Part shown: one piece after another, positions 1-5,194 of the stretch | How the letters are laid out: every line of letters starts with the position of its first letter | How positions within the stretch are numbered: position 1 is the first letter of the stretch | Assembly: GCA_945877995.1 (NCBI GenBank) | Contig: CAMDXD010000282.1 | Coordinates: forward strand, 1-5,654 | DNA: 5,654 nt | From: Bordetella parapertussis | GTDB taxonomy: Bacteria > Pseudomonadota > Gammaproteobacteria > Burkholderiales > CAIKXV01 | Direction of reading: 5' to 3' | The notes under the pieces: generated by a model | Told to the model about the DNA's origin: nothing | The model's input: the letters and a program-made list of their open reading frames with translations, nothing else | Database searches by the model: none | Position numbers and translations under genes: made by a program

Positions 1-1
1 C

Positions 2-325
2 GCACGCGCCGGCGTCGACCGGGCGGTGCAGTTCGAAGTGGTCGACGTGCGCCGCCGCGAAGCCCCAGCCACTGCGGGGATCCTGGTTTCCAACCCGCCG
101 TACGGCGTGCGCATGGAGAGCCGCGAGTCGCTCGAGCTGTTCTATCCCCAGCTGGGCACCGCGCTCAAGGCTGCGTTCGCCGGCTGGACCGCCTACCTGA
201 TCTCACCTGAAATGAAGCTGCCCGGCCAGCTCGGCCTGAAGGCGTCGAAGCGCACCGTCCTGTTCAACGGTGCGATCGAGTGCCGTCTGTTCGAGTTCAG
301 GATGGTTGCCGGCGCCCACCGCTGA
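2..325 (+). CDS. RlmL-like class I SAM-dependent 23S rRNA guanine-N2 methyltransferase, C-terminal part (5' end outside window)
   Basis: The frame is open from base 2 to the TGA at 323-325, giving 107 visible residues with the start lying upstream. The segment carries the methyltransferase catalytic motif SNPPYGVRM (NPPY at about visible residues 31-34), preceded by a strand ending in FEVVDV that fits the acidic motif of a Rossmann-type SAM fold. After it come FAGWTAYLIS and LGLKASKRTVLFNGAIECRLFEF, which match the usual end of the RlmL/YcbY family (GW...LF..., L-A-K...NG-(L/I)-(D/E)C). Members of this family methylate exocyclic N2 of a guanine in 23S rRNA (G2445 in E. coli) and carry an N-terminal THUMP domain, which would lie outside this window. 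The protein ends soon after the core domain, so it is not fused to an RlmK domain as in E. coli. It could be a paralogous THUMP methyltransferase; the NPPY class is certain, the exact target is inferred. Confidence 0.88.
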   Translation, partial: ARAGVDRAVQFEVVDVRRREAPATAGILVSNPPYGVRMESRESLELFYPQLGTALKAAFAGWTAYLISPEMKLPGQLGLKASKRTVLFNGAIECRLFEFRMVAGAHR

Positions 326-332
326 ACAGCGG
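319..332. other. Short inverted repeat at the convergent 3' ends of the methyltransferase gene and pilU
   Basis: CCGCTG (319-324) and CAGCGG (327-332) are perfect inverted repeats separated by AA. As RNA this is most likely a 5-bp stem with a GAAC loop. It covers the methyltransferase stop codon and ends two bases before the pilU stop codon. No T-run follows on either strand, so it is not a textbook intrinsic terminator, but it is the only structured element at this convergent junction and may protect the 3' ends of both transcripts. Confidence 0.45.
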
Positions 333-333
333 G

Positions 334-1470
334 TCAGACGATGTTGAGGTGGTCGATACCACCCATCATGTCCCGGTCTTTCGACTCGGCGCCGTACAGC
401 TTGATCTGCAGGCGCAGGTCGTTGATCGAATCGGCGTTGCGCAGGCAGTCTTCGTAGGTGATCGCACCGGCTTCGTAGAGGTCGAACAGGGCCTGGTCGA
501 AGGTCTGCATGCCCATCTCGCGTGACTTCTTCATCACTTCCTTGATCTCGAGCACGTCGCCCTTGAACACGAGTTCGGAAATCAGCGGTGAGTTGAGCAT
601 CACTTCGACGGCGGCAACCCGGCCCTTGCCTTCGCGCCGGGGGATCAGGCGCTGGGATACGATGCCCTTCAGGTTCAGCGACAGGTCCATCAGCAGTTGC
701 TGACGACGCTCCTCCGGAAAGAAATTGATGATCCGGTCAAGTGCCTGGTTGGCGTTGTTCGCATGCAGCGTGCACATCGCCAGATGTCCGGTCTCGGCGA
801 AGGCGATCGCGTAATCCATCGTCTCGCGGTCGCGCACTTCGCCGATCAGGATCACGTCCGGCGCCTGGCGCAGCGTGTTCTTCAGCGCGCTGTGCCAGGA
901 ATCGGTGTCGACCCCGATCTCTCGGTGGGTGACGATGCAGTTCTTGTGCTCGTGCACGAACTCGACCGGATCTTCGACGGTGACGATGTGGCCGTAGCTG
1001 TTCTCGTTGCGGTAGCCGATCATCGCTGCAAGCGAGGTCGACTTGCCCGAGCCGGTCGCGCCGGCCAGGATCAGCAGGCCACGCTTGGTCATCGTCACGT
1101 CTTTCAGGATTCTCGGCAGCCCGAGCTCCTCGAGCTTCGGGATGACCGATGTGATCACTCGCAGCACCAGGCCGACCCGGCCCTGCTGCATGAACGCATT
1201 GGCGCGGAAGCGACCGATGCCGGACGGGCTGATCGCGAAGTTGCACTCGTGCGTGCTCTCGAACTCGGACGCCTGTCGGTCGTTCATGATCGAGCGCGCG
1301 AGGTCTGCGGTGTGGGTGGGCGTCAGCGTCTGGTTCGACACCGGCACGATCTTGCCGTCGAGCTTGAATGCAGGAGGGAAGCCCGCGGTGATGAACAGGT
1401 CCGATGCCTTCTTGTCGACCATGACACGCAGCAGTTCGTGGACGAACTTGATGGCCTGATCGCGTTCCAT
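334..1470 (-). CDS. pilU: PilU, type IV pilus retraction ATPase (PilT-dependent accessory motor)
   Basis: This 378-residue protein is a secretion-superfamily hexameric ATPase of the PilT/PilU branch. It acts at the cytoplasmic base of the type IV pilus to drive pilin depolymerisation. The N-terminal PAS-like region (about 1-110) includes KKASDLFITAGFPP. The RecA-like core follows: Walker A GATGSGKST at 137-145 (K143), Asp box VTVEDPVEFVHEH at 163-175, Walker B VILIGEVRD at 206-214 with catalytic E211, and His box GHLAMCTLHA at 228-237. It lacks the AIRNLIRE motif of PilT, showing LISELVFKGDVLEIKEV there instead, and has the longer C-terminus typical of PilU. The ATG start matches the usual MEKDQAL-type beginning of the family. 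The ribosome binding site is poor: AAGGA at 1482-1486 lies 11 bases from the start, so coupling to pilT is plausible. It is the second gene of the pilT-pilU unit. In studied species PilU works only with PilT and adds force under load. Confidence 0.96.
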   Translation of the reverse strand: MERDQAIKFVHELLRVMVDKKASDLFITAGFPPAFKLDGKIVPVSNQTLTPTHTADLARSIMNDRQASEFESTHECNFAISPSGIGRFRANAFMQQGRVGLVLRVITSVIPKLEELGLPRILKDVTMTKRGLLILAGATGSGKSTSLAAMIGYRNENSYGHIVTVEDPVEFVHEHKNCIVTHREIGVDTDSWHSALKNTLRQAPDVILIGEVRDRETMDYAIAFAETGHLAMCTLHANNANQALDRIINFFPEERRQQLLMDLSLNLKGIVSQRLIPRREGKGRVAAVEVMLNSPLISELVFKGDVLEIKEVMKKSREMGMQTFDQALFDLYEAGAITYEDCLRNADSINDLRLQIKLYGAESKDRDMMGGIDHLNIV

Positions 1471-1495
1471 TCGGGAGGAAGTCCTTGCCTGGTTT

Positions 1496-1523
1496 GACGC
1501 GCTGCCGGAAACGGCAGCGCGTC
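1496..1523 (-). other. Perfect 12-bp GC-rich hairpin in the pilT-pilU intergenic gap
   Basis: The arms GACGCGCTGCCG (1496-1507) and CGGCAGCGCGTC (1512-1523) are perfect reverse complements around a 4-base loop (GAAA on the plus strand, UUUC in the pilTU transcript). The hairpin begins 9 bases after the pilT stop codon and ends 25 bases before the pilU start. In the transcribed direction it is followed by AAACC, not a U-tract, so a simple intrinsic terminator is unlikely. By analogy with other operon hairpins it may block 3' exonucleases and so raise pilT mRNA over pilU mRNA, or cause partial read-through. The structure is seen directly; the role is inferred. Confidence 0.75.
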
Positions 1524-1532
1524 TGAATGCTA

Positions 1533-2570
1533 CTAGAAGTTGTCCCTGTTCGCGGCCTTCATCTTGGCTTCGGCCGACGACACGATATTACGCTTCACCA
1601 TGTCTTGCAGGTTCTGGTCGAGGGTCTGCATGCCGAAGGTCTGGCCAGTCTGGATTGCCGAATACATCTGCGGGATCTTGTTTTCGCGGATCAGGTTCCG
1701 GATGGCCGGAGTTCCGATCATGATCTCGTGTGCAGCGACGCGCCCGGTACCGTCCTTGGTCTTGAGCAGCGTCTGCGAGACCACCGCGCGCAGCGATTCG
1801 GACAGCATCGCCCGCACCATCTCCTTTTCCGCCGCCGGGAACACGTCGATGATCCGGTCGATGGCCTTGGCCGCCGAACTGGTGTGAAGCGTTCCGAACA
1901 CCAGGTGGCCGGTCTCGGCGCCGGTCAGTGCCAGCCGGATTGTCTCTAGGTCGCGCAGTTCGCCCACCAGGATGATGTCGGGATCCTCGCGCAGTGCCGA
2001 GCGCAGTGCATTCGAGAACGACAGCGTGTGCTGGCCGACCTCGCGCTGGTTGATCAGGCACTTCTTGCTCTCGTGCACGAACTCGATCGGGTCCTCGATG
2101 GTGAGGATATGGCCGTATTCCTTGTTGTTGACGTGGTCGATCATCGCCGCCAGCGTGGTCGACTTGCCGGAGCCGGTCGGACCGGTCACCAGCACGATGC
2201 CGCGCGGCTGGCTGGCGATGTCGGCGAAGATCGTTGGTGCCTTGATGTCTTCCAGCGACAGCACCTTGTTCGGAATCGTCCGCAGCACCGCGGCCGCGCC
2301 TCGCTGCTGCACGAACGCGTTGACCCGGAAACGTGCCAGGCTCGGGATCGCGAAGGAGAAGTCGATCTCGAGGTTTTCCTCGTACGTCTTCCGTTGCTGG
2401 TCGTTCATGACGTCGTACACCATGCCGTGCACATCCTTGTGCTCCATCGGCGGCAGGTTGATCCGGCGCACGTCACCGTTGACCCGGATCATCGGCGGCA
2501 GGCCACTGGACAGGTGGAGGTCGGACGCCTTGTTCTTGACGACGAATGCGAGCAGTTCGGATATGTCCAC
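1533..2570 (-). CDS. pilT: PilT, type IV pilus retraction ATPase
   Basis: PilT is the hexameric motor that hydrolyses ATP at the pilus base to pull pilin subunits back into the inner membrane, powering twitching motility and DNA uptake. The 345-residue length matches the family (about 344). Visible landmarks are the N-terminal KASDLHLSSGLPP (14-26), arginine-containing LARFRVNAFVQQRGAAAVLR (78-97), Walker A GPTGSGKST at 130-138 (K136), Asp box LTIEDPIEFVHE at 156-167, Walker B IILVGELRD at 199-207 with catalytic E204, and His box GHLVFGTLHT at 221-230. The PilT-specific retraction motif AIRNLIRE is intact at 289-296, followed by NKIPQMYSAIQTGQ, which separates it from PilU and PilB. The start is a GTG giving MDISELL, the normal PilT N-terminus, with AGGA seven bases upstream. 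It is the promoter-proximal gene of a pilT-pilU operon and is divergent from yggS. All catalytic residues are present. Confidence 0.98.
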   Translation of the reverse strand: MDISELLAFVVKNKASDLHLSSGLPPMIRVNGDVRRINLPPMEHKDVHGMVYDVMNDQQRKTYEENLEIDFSFAIPSLARFRVNAFVQQRGAAAVLRTIPNKVLSLEDIKAPTIFADIASQPRGIVLVTGPTGSGKSTTLAAMIDHVNNKEYGHILTIEDPIEFVHESKKCLINQREVGQHTLSFSNALRSALREDPDIILVGELRDLETIRLALTGAETGHLVFGTLHTSSAAKAIDRIIDVFPAAEKEMVRAMLSESLRAVVSQTLLKTKDGTGRVAAHEIMIGTPAIRNLIRENKIPQMYSAIQTGQTFGMQTLDQNLQDMVKRNIVSSAEAKMKAANRDNF

Positions 2571-2574
2571 TATA

Positions 2575-2581
2575 CTTTCCT
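2575..2581 (-). promoter_or_regulatory. Ribosome binding site of pilT
   Basis: On the minus strand AGGAAAG lies with its AGGA core 7 bases before the GTG at 2570-2568. This good spacing supports the non-ATG start of pilT. Confidence 0.7.
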
Positions 2582-2649
2582 GGCGGTTGAATTCGATGCG
2601 ACACTGGATCTGTCGCGTAGCATCCTTGGTTCATGCGTACGCAGGGTGC

Positions 2650-2678
2650 AGGATAGCAAGTCGTGCTCGACCGGAATC
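2650..2678 (-). promoter_or_regulatory. Tentative extended -10 promoter for pilTU
   Basis: On the minus strand TGCTATCCT (2658-2650) resembles an extended -10 element (TGnTATAAT, with TATCCT matching four of six in the hexamer). The hexamer 17 bases upstream, GATTCC at 2678-2673, is a very poor -35 box. If real, transcription would start about 70 bases before pilT and would probably need the extended -10 or an activator. A sigma-54 GG-N10-GC arrangement was looked for here and not found. Confidence 0.3.
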
Positions 2679-2690
2679 GGTTTGAATCGG
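2674..2690. repeat. Two direct copies of GAATCGG in 10-bp phase
   Basis: GAATCGG occurs at 2674-2680 and again at 2684-2690, so the copies sit one helical turn apart on the same face of the DNA. They overlap and lie just upstream of the tentative -35 position of the pilT promoter, where an activator or repressor could bind. The repeat is short and may be chance. Confidence 0.35.
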
Positions 2691-2733
2691 CCGCTCTTTA
2701 ACGCCAGCGCGACGGCAGCCGGCCGATTGTCCC

Positions 2734-2747
2734 CGGATCGGGATCCG
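2734..2747. promoter_or_regulatory. Short palindrome, possible operator
   Basis: CGGATC (2734-2739) and GATCCG (2742-2747) form a perfect 6-bp inverted repeat around a GG spacer, near the middle of the divergent pilT/yggS intergenic region. The 2-base spacer makes an RNA hairpin unlikely and fits a DNA dyad for a dimeric regulator better. No particular regulator is recognised. Confidence 0.3.
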
Positions 2748-2812
2748 CGACCGTCATCCATCGGGCACGTTCAGCTAGTGGCGAGCCGCTGAAACCCGCT
2801 TCCGCCCGCCCC

Positions 2813-2840
2813 CAAGTCGCATTCAAGTCGCATTCAAGTC
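2813..2840 (+). repeat. 11-bp tandem repeat upstream of yggS (about 2.5 copies)
   Basis: The unit CAAGTCGCATT occurs at 2813-2823 and 2824-2834 without mismatch, followed by a partial CAAGTC at 2835-2840. The array ends 22 bases before the yggS start, so it lies in the promoter or 5' leader. The 11-bp period is close to one DNA helical turn. Such short arrays can vary in copy number by slippage. Confidence 0.85.
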
Positions 2841-2852
2841 CTTGACGCATCT

Positions 2853-2857
2853 GAGGT
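2853..2857 (+). promoter_or_regulatory. Ribosome binding site of yggS
   Basis: GAGGT precedes the ATG at 2863 with 5 bases between (GAGG with 6), a good Shine-Dalgarno match that favours this start over the internal ATG at codon 15. Confidence 0.75.
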
Positions 2858-2862
2858 AAATT

Positions 2863-3576
2863 ATGGGAGGCATCGGCGACAACTTGCAAGCTGTTCGTGC
2901 GCGCATGGCCGCAGCGGCGCTGGCTGCCAATCGTGATCCGTCGTCAATCGGGCTGCTTGCGGTGAGCAAGACGTTCGGCGCCGAGGCGGTGATCGCCGCC
3001 CGCGCAGCGGGCCAGCGCGCTTTCGGGGAGAGCTACCTGCAGGAGGCGGTCGACAAGATCGCGCAGGTCGCCGATCCTGGCATCGAGTGGCATTTCATCG
3101 GCCCCCTCCAGAGCAACAAGACGCGCCCGGTGGCCGAACACTTCGACTGGGTGCACTCGGTGTCGAGCCTGAAGATCGCACGCAGGCTGTCCGATCAGCG
3201 TCCGGCGAACCGCGGTCCGCTGTCGGTCTGCCTGCAGGTGAACGTGAGTGGCGAGGCGACCAAGGCGGGAATATCCGAGGCTGAACTGCCGGCCCTCGCG
3301 CGCGACGTGGCGTCGCTTCCCGGGCTGCTTCTGCGCGGGCTGATGTGCATTCCTGCACCGGCCGAGGGCTTCGACGCACGGCGCGTGCCGTTCGCCGAAC
3401 TCGCGCGCATGCAGGAGCGGCTGCTGGCCGCGGGCATTGCCCTCGACACACTGTCCATGGGCATGTCCGACGATCTCGAAGCGGCGATTGCCGAAGGCGC
3501 GACCTGGGTACGTGTCGGTGCGGCCATCTTCGGTGACCGGACGGCTCGCGCGACGATCGACGCGGTCAGCGCATGA
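2863..3576 (+). CDS. yggS: YggS/PLPBP family pyridoxal 5'-phosphate homeostasis protein
   Basis: This 237-residue protein belongs to the PLPBP (YggS, PROSC) family, single-domain TIM-barrel proteins that bind pyridoxal phosphate but have no known enzymatic turnover. They keep free PLP, vitamin B6 vitamers and amino/keto acid pools in balance in the cytoplasm. The PLP-binding lysine is K36 in LLAVSKT. Other family landmarks are FGESYLQEAVDKI (54-66), WHFIGPLQSNK (76-86), LQVNVSGEATKAG (124-136), GLMCIP (159-164), LSMGMSDDLEAAI (197-209) and the phosphate-binding end WVRVGAAIFGDR (215-226). The common GENY motif reads GESY. Length and N-terminus fit the family, and the start has a good ribosome binding site. 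It is the first gene of a likely yggS-proC-yggT operon, an order found in many proteobacteria. No clear sigma-70 promoter was found before it. Confidence 0.96.
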   Translation: MGGIGDNLQAVRARMAAAALAANRDPSSIGLLAVSKTFGAEAVIAARAAGQRAFGESYLQEAVDKIAQVADPGIEWHFIGPLQSNKTRPVAEHFDWVHSVSSLKIARRLSDQRPANRGPLSVCLQVNVSGEATKAGISEAELPALARDVASLPGLLLRGLMCIPAPAEGFDARRVPFAELARMQERLLAAGIALDTLSMGMSDDLEAAIAEGATWVRVGAAIFGDRTARATIDAVSA

Positions 3577-3621
3577 TGCGAAACTGCGAGACTTTTCCGG
3601 CGAAGGCTGGCCGATTCCTGC

Positions 3622-3626
3622 GGGAG
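3622..3626 (+). promoter_or_regulatory. Ribosome binding site of proC
   Basis: GGGAG lies 8 bases before the ATG at 3635. This decides the start: the same frame is open back to an ATG at 3437, but that extension would overlap the end of yggS and adds residues not found in ProC proteins. Confidence 0.65.
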
Positions 3627-3634
3627 TTGTCTTG

Positions 3635-4453
3635 ATGAAGGTCTGTTTCATCGGCGGCGGAAACATGGCTTCGGCCATGATCGGCGGCCTGCTCAAGAGC
3701 GGCCTGGCCGCAGATTCGATCTCGGCAGTCGACGTGGATGCCGGGCAGCGCGAACGGCTGGCGGAGCGCTTTGCGATCCGCACACACGACACGGCGGCCG
3801 GCGCGGTCGCCGGCTGTGATTGCGTGGTGCTGGCGGTGAAGCCGCAACAGGTCAGGAACGTCGCTGCCGGCCTGGCACCCCTGCTCGACGGGCAACTGGT
3901 GGTCACCATCGCCGCCGGCGTCCGCACCGCCGACCTGGCACGCTGGCTGGGCGGCCATGACCGGATCGCCCGCGCGATGCCGAACACGCCTGCCCTGATC
4001 GGCCAGGGCATCGCCGGCCTGTATGCCGGCCCCGGCCTGTCGTCCGACGACCGCGCGCGCGTCGAACGCATCCTGGGCGCCGTCGGCGACGTTCTGTGGG
4101 TGGCGCGCGAAGCGCAGATCGACGCGGTCACCGCGGTTTCCGGCAGCGGACCGGCCTATGTGTTCATGATGATCGAGGCGCTGGAGGCGGCAGCCGCTGG
4201 CGTCGGCTTCGACGCTGCGCAGGCGCGCAGGCTCGCGCTCGCCACCTTTGCCGGCGCCGCCAACCTGGCTGCCGTCGACGCCGAGCCGCCGGCGGCGTTG
4301 CGCGCCCGCGTCACGTCGAAAGGCGGCACGACCGAGTGCGGCATCGCCGCGCTGGAGGCCGGTGGCCTGCACCGGCTGGTCGCGGAGGCGGTTCAGGCGG
4401 CCAACCGGCGCGCGGTCGAACTGGGCGACGAATCCGGGCGCGACGTACGATGA
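3635..4453 (+). CDS. proC: Pyrroline-5-carboxylate reductase
   Basis: ProC reduces 1-pyrroline-5-carboxylate to L-proline with NAD(P)H, the last step of proline synthesis, in the cytoplasm as an oligomer. From the chosen ATG it is 272 residues, the normal family length, and begins with the Rossmann dinucleotide motif MKVCFIGGGNMASAMIGG (GGGNMA at 7-12). Further landmarks are VLAVKPQ (65-71), AMPNTPALIGQG (114-125), the active-site region AVSGSGPAYVFMMIEAL (167-183) and the family signature VTSKGGTTECGIAAL (226-240), which contributes to the substrate site and dimer. It starts 58 bases after yggS, and its stop codon overlaps the yggT start as ATGA, so it is probably co-transcribed with both and translationally coupled to yggT. 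All signature residues are intact. An open frame extends 198 bases upstream, but the ribosome binding site and the Rossmann start support position 3635. Confidence 0.97.
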   Translation: MKVCFIGGGNMASAMIGGLLKSGLAADSISAVDVDAGQRERLAERFAIRTHDTAAGAVAGCDCVVLAVKPQQVRNVAAGLAPLLDGQLVVTIAAGVRTADLARWLGGHDRIARAMPNTPALIGQGIAGLYAGPGLSSDDRARVERILGAVGDVLWVAREAQIDAVTAVSGSGPAYVFMMIEALEAAAAGVGFDAAQARRLALATFAGAANLAAVDAEPPAALRARVTSKGGTTECGIAALEAGGLHRLVAEAVQAANRRAVELGDESGRDVR

Positions 4454-5055
4454 TCGCACAGGCGCTGGGCTTTCTCGTCGATACGCTGGGCACCCTGCTG
4501 ATCGTTGCCCTGCTGCTGCGTTTCTGGCTGCAGGCGGCCCGCGCGCCGTTCAACAACCCGCTGTCGGGGCTGCTGGCGTCGGTCACCAACTGGGGCGTGA
4601 AGCCGCTGCGCCAGGTGGTGCCGGGGCTCTGGGGGCTCGACCTGGCGACGCTGCTGCTGGCCTGGCTCGTAGCCTGGGCGCTGAACATCGTGCTGTCGCT
4701 GATCGAGCCCCGGTTGGTGCTCGAGCTCACTGGCCGTGTCGGCCCCGGGGCGGCCGATTTCAGCGCCAGCGTCGGCCTGTCCGCAGTCGCCGCGCTGGTG
4801 CAGCTGGTCCGGTTGTTCATCTACATGATGATCGGGGCGCTGATCGTCCAGATGCTGTTGTCGTGGGTGAACCCCCACTCCCCGCTGGCGCCTTTGCTCG
4901 ACCTGCTGCTGCGCCCGTTCCTGAGGCCGCTGCAGGCTCGGATCAGGCCGGTTTCCGGCTTCGACCTGTCGCCGCTGGTGCTGCTTATACTGTGCCAGCT
5001 TGCGCTGATCCTGGTGGTTGGTGGCCTTGCTCGAGTCATGCTGATGCTGATCTGA
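4450..5055 (+). CDS. yggT: YggT family integral membrane protein
   Basis: This 201-residue, very hydrophobic protein has two YGGT modules. The first has a membrane segment at about 4-28 ending in LLLRFWLQAARAPFNNPLS, then a loop with KPLRQVVP and a second segment at about 63-86. The second has a segment at about 113-138 ending in MLLSWVNPHSPLAPLLDLLLRPFLRPLQ and a last segment at about 173-197. The R-x-W...NP...P-L-R-P pattern in both halves is the family hallmark. The family is related to plastid CCB3/YlmG proteins linked to cytochrome b6f assembly and to cell-envelope and division phenotypes; the role in proteobacteria is not settled, and roles in osmotic stress or ion handling have been proposed. 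The ATG overlaps the proC stop (ATGA) and has no strong ribosome binding site, which suggests coupled translation. In many relatives a small DUF167 (YggU) gene follows; here it does not. Confidence 0.93.
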   Translation: MIAQALGFLVDTLGTLLIVALLLRFWLQAARAPFNNPLSGLLASVTNWGVKPLRQVVPGLWGLDLATLLLAWLVAWALNIVLSLIEPRLVLELTGRVGPGAADFSASVGLSAVAALVQLVRLFIYMMIGALIVQMLLSWVNPHSPLAPLLDLLLRPFLRPLQARIRPVSGFDLSPLVLLILCQLALILVVGGLARVMLMLI

Positions 5056-5062
5056 ACCCACG

Positions 5063-5075
5063 ATCAGCCTGATTT
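5063..5075 (+). terminator. Very weak candidate terminator after yggT
   Basis: ATCA (5063-5066) and TGAT (5070-5073), with a 3-base loop, are followed by a short T-run, 7 bases after the yggT stop. The stem is only four AT-rich pairs, too weak for confident termination, but it is the only stem-plus-T arrangement in this gap. Confidence 0.15.
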
Positions 5076-5086
5076 TCCCGTGCTGC

Positions 5087-5106
5087 GAGGCAGAAAAGCC
5101 TCTGCC
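5087..5106 (+). other. Hairpin with two alternative pairings between yggT and the GTPase gene
   Basis: GAGGC (5087-5091) can pair with GCCTC (5098-5102) around AGAAAA, or GGCAG (5089-5093) with CTGCC (5102-5106) around AAAAGCCT. The two pairings exclude each other. No T-run follows, so it is not an obvious terminator; it may end or protect the yggS-proC-yggT transcript. Confidence 0.35.
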
Positions 5107-5135
5107 AGCTCAAGAAGTCGCTGCACCCGCCGTCA

Positions 5136-5164
5136 TTGATCCGTTGTGGGCCCCCAAATATTCC
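5136..5164 (+). promoter_or_regulatory. Tentative promoter and dyad before the dynamin-like GTPase gene
   Basis: TTGATC (5136-5141, four of six matches to a -35 box) and TATTCC (5159-5164, only three of six to a -10 box) are 17 bases apart and would place transcription start about 25 bases before the ATG at 5195. The spacer contains a near-perfect dyad at 5144-5157, TTG-T-GGGCCC-C-CAA, with one mismatched pair. The promoter call is weak. Confidence 0.25.
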
Positions 5165-5194
5165 GTAGATCTTTCCTGCGACCTTGCCCCCCGG

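Noticed and set aside
697..1497. Open frame of 266 codons on the plus strand opposite pilU
   Set aside because: It is antisense to a fully conserved ATPase gene, its composition follows the codon pattern of the opposite strand, and no recognisable motif is present.
1496..1523. Intrinsic terminator call for the pilT-pilU hairpin
   Set aside because: The stem is strong, but the transcript continues AAACC rather than a U-tract, so it was listed as a hairpin of uncertain role.
2650..2680. Sigma-54 promoter for pilT suggested by TTGCT on the minus strand
   Set aside because: The required GG ten bases upstream of the GC is missing, and the -24 region does not match the consensus.
2842..2847. TTGACG as a -35 box for yggS
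   Set aside because: A -10 box at normal spacing would fall inside the first codons of yggS, and no such sequence is there.
3437..3634. Upstream extension of proC to an ATG at 3437
   Set aside because: It would overlap the end of yggS, adds residues before the Rossmann motif that ProC proteins do not have, and the good ribosome binding site precedes 3635.
2944..4131. Long open frame of 395 codons on the minus strand across yggS and proC
   Set aside because: It lies fully antisense to two clear genes, spans their junction, and its translation is a low-complexity Arg/Ala/Ser/Pro-rich string with no domain. This is a common by-product of GC-rich codon use.
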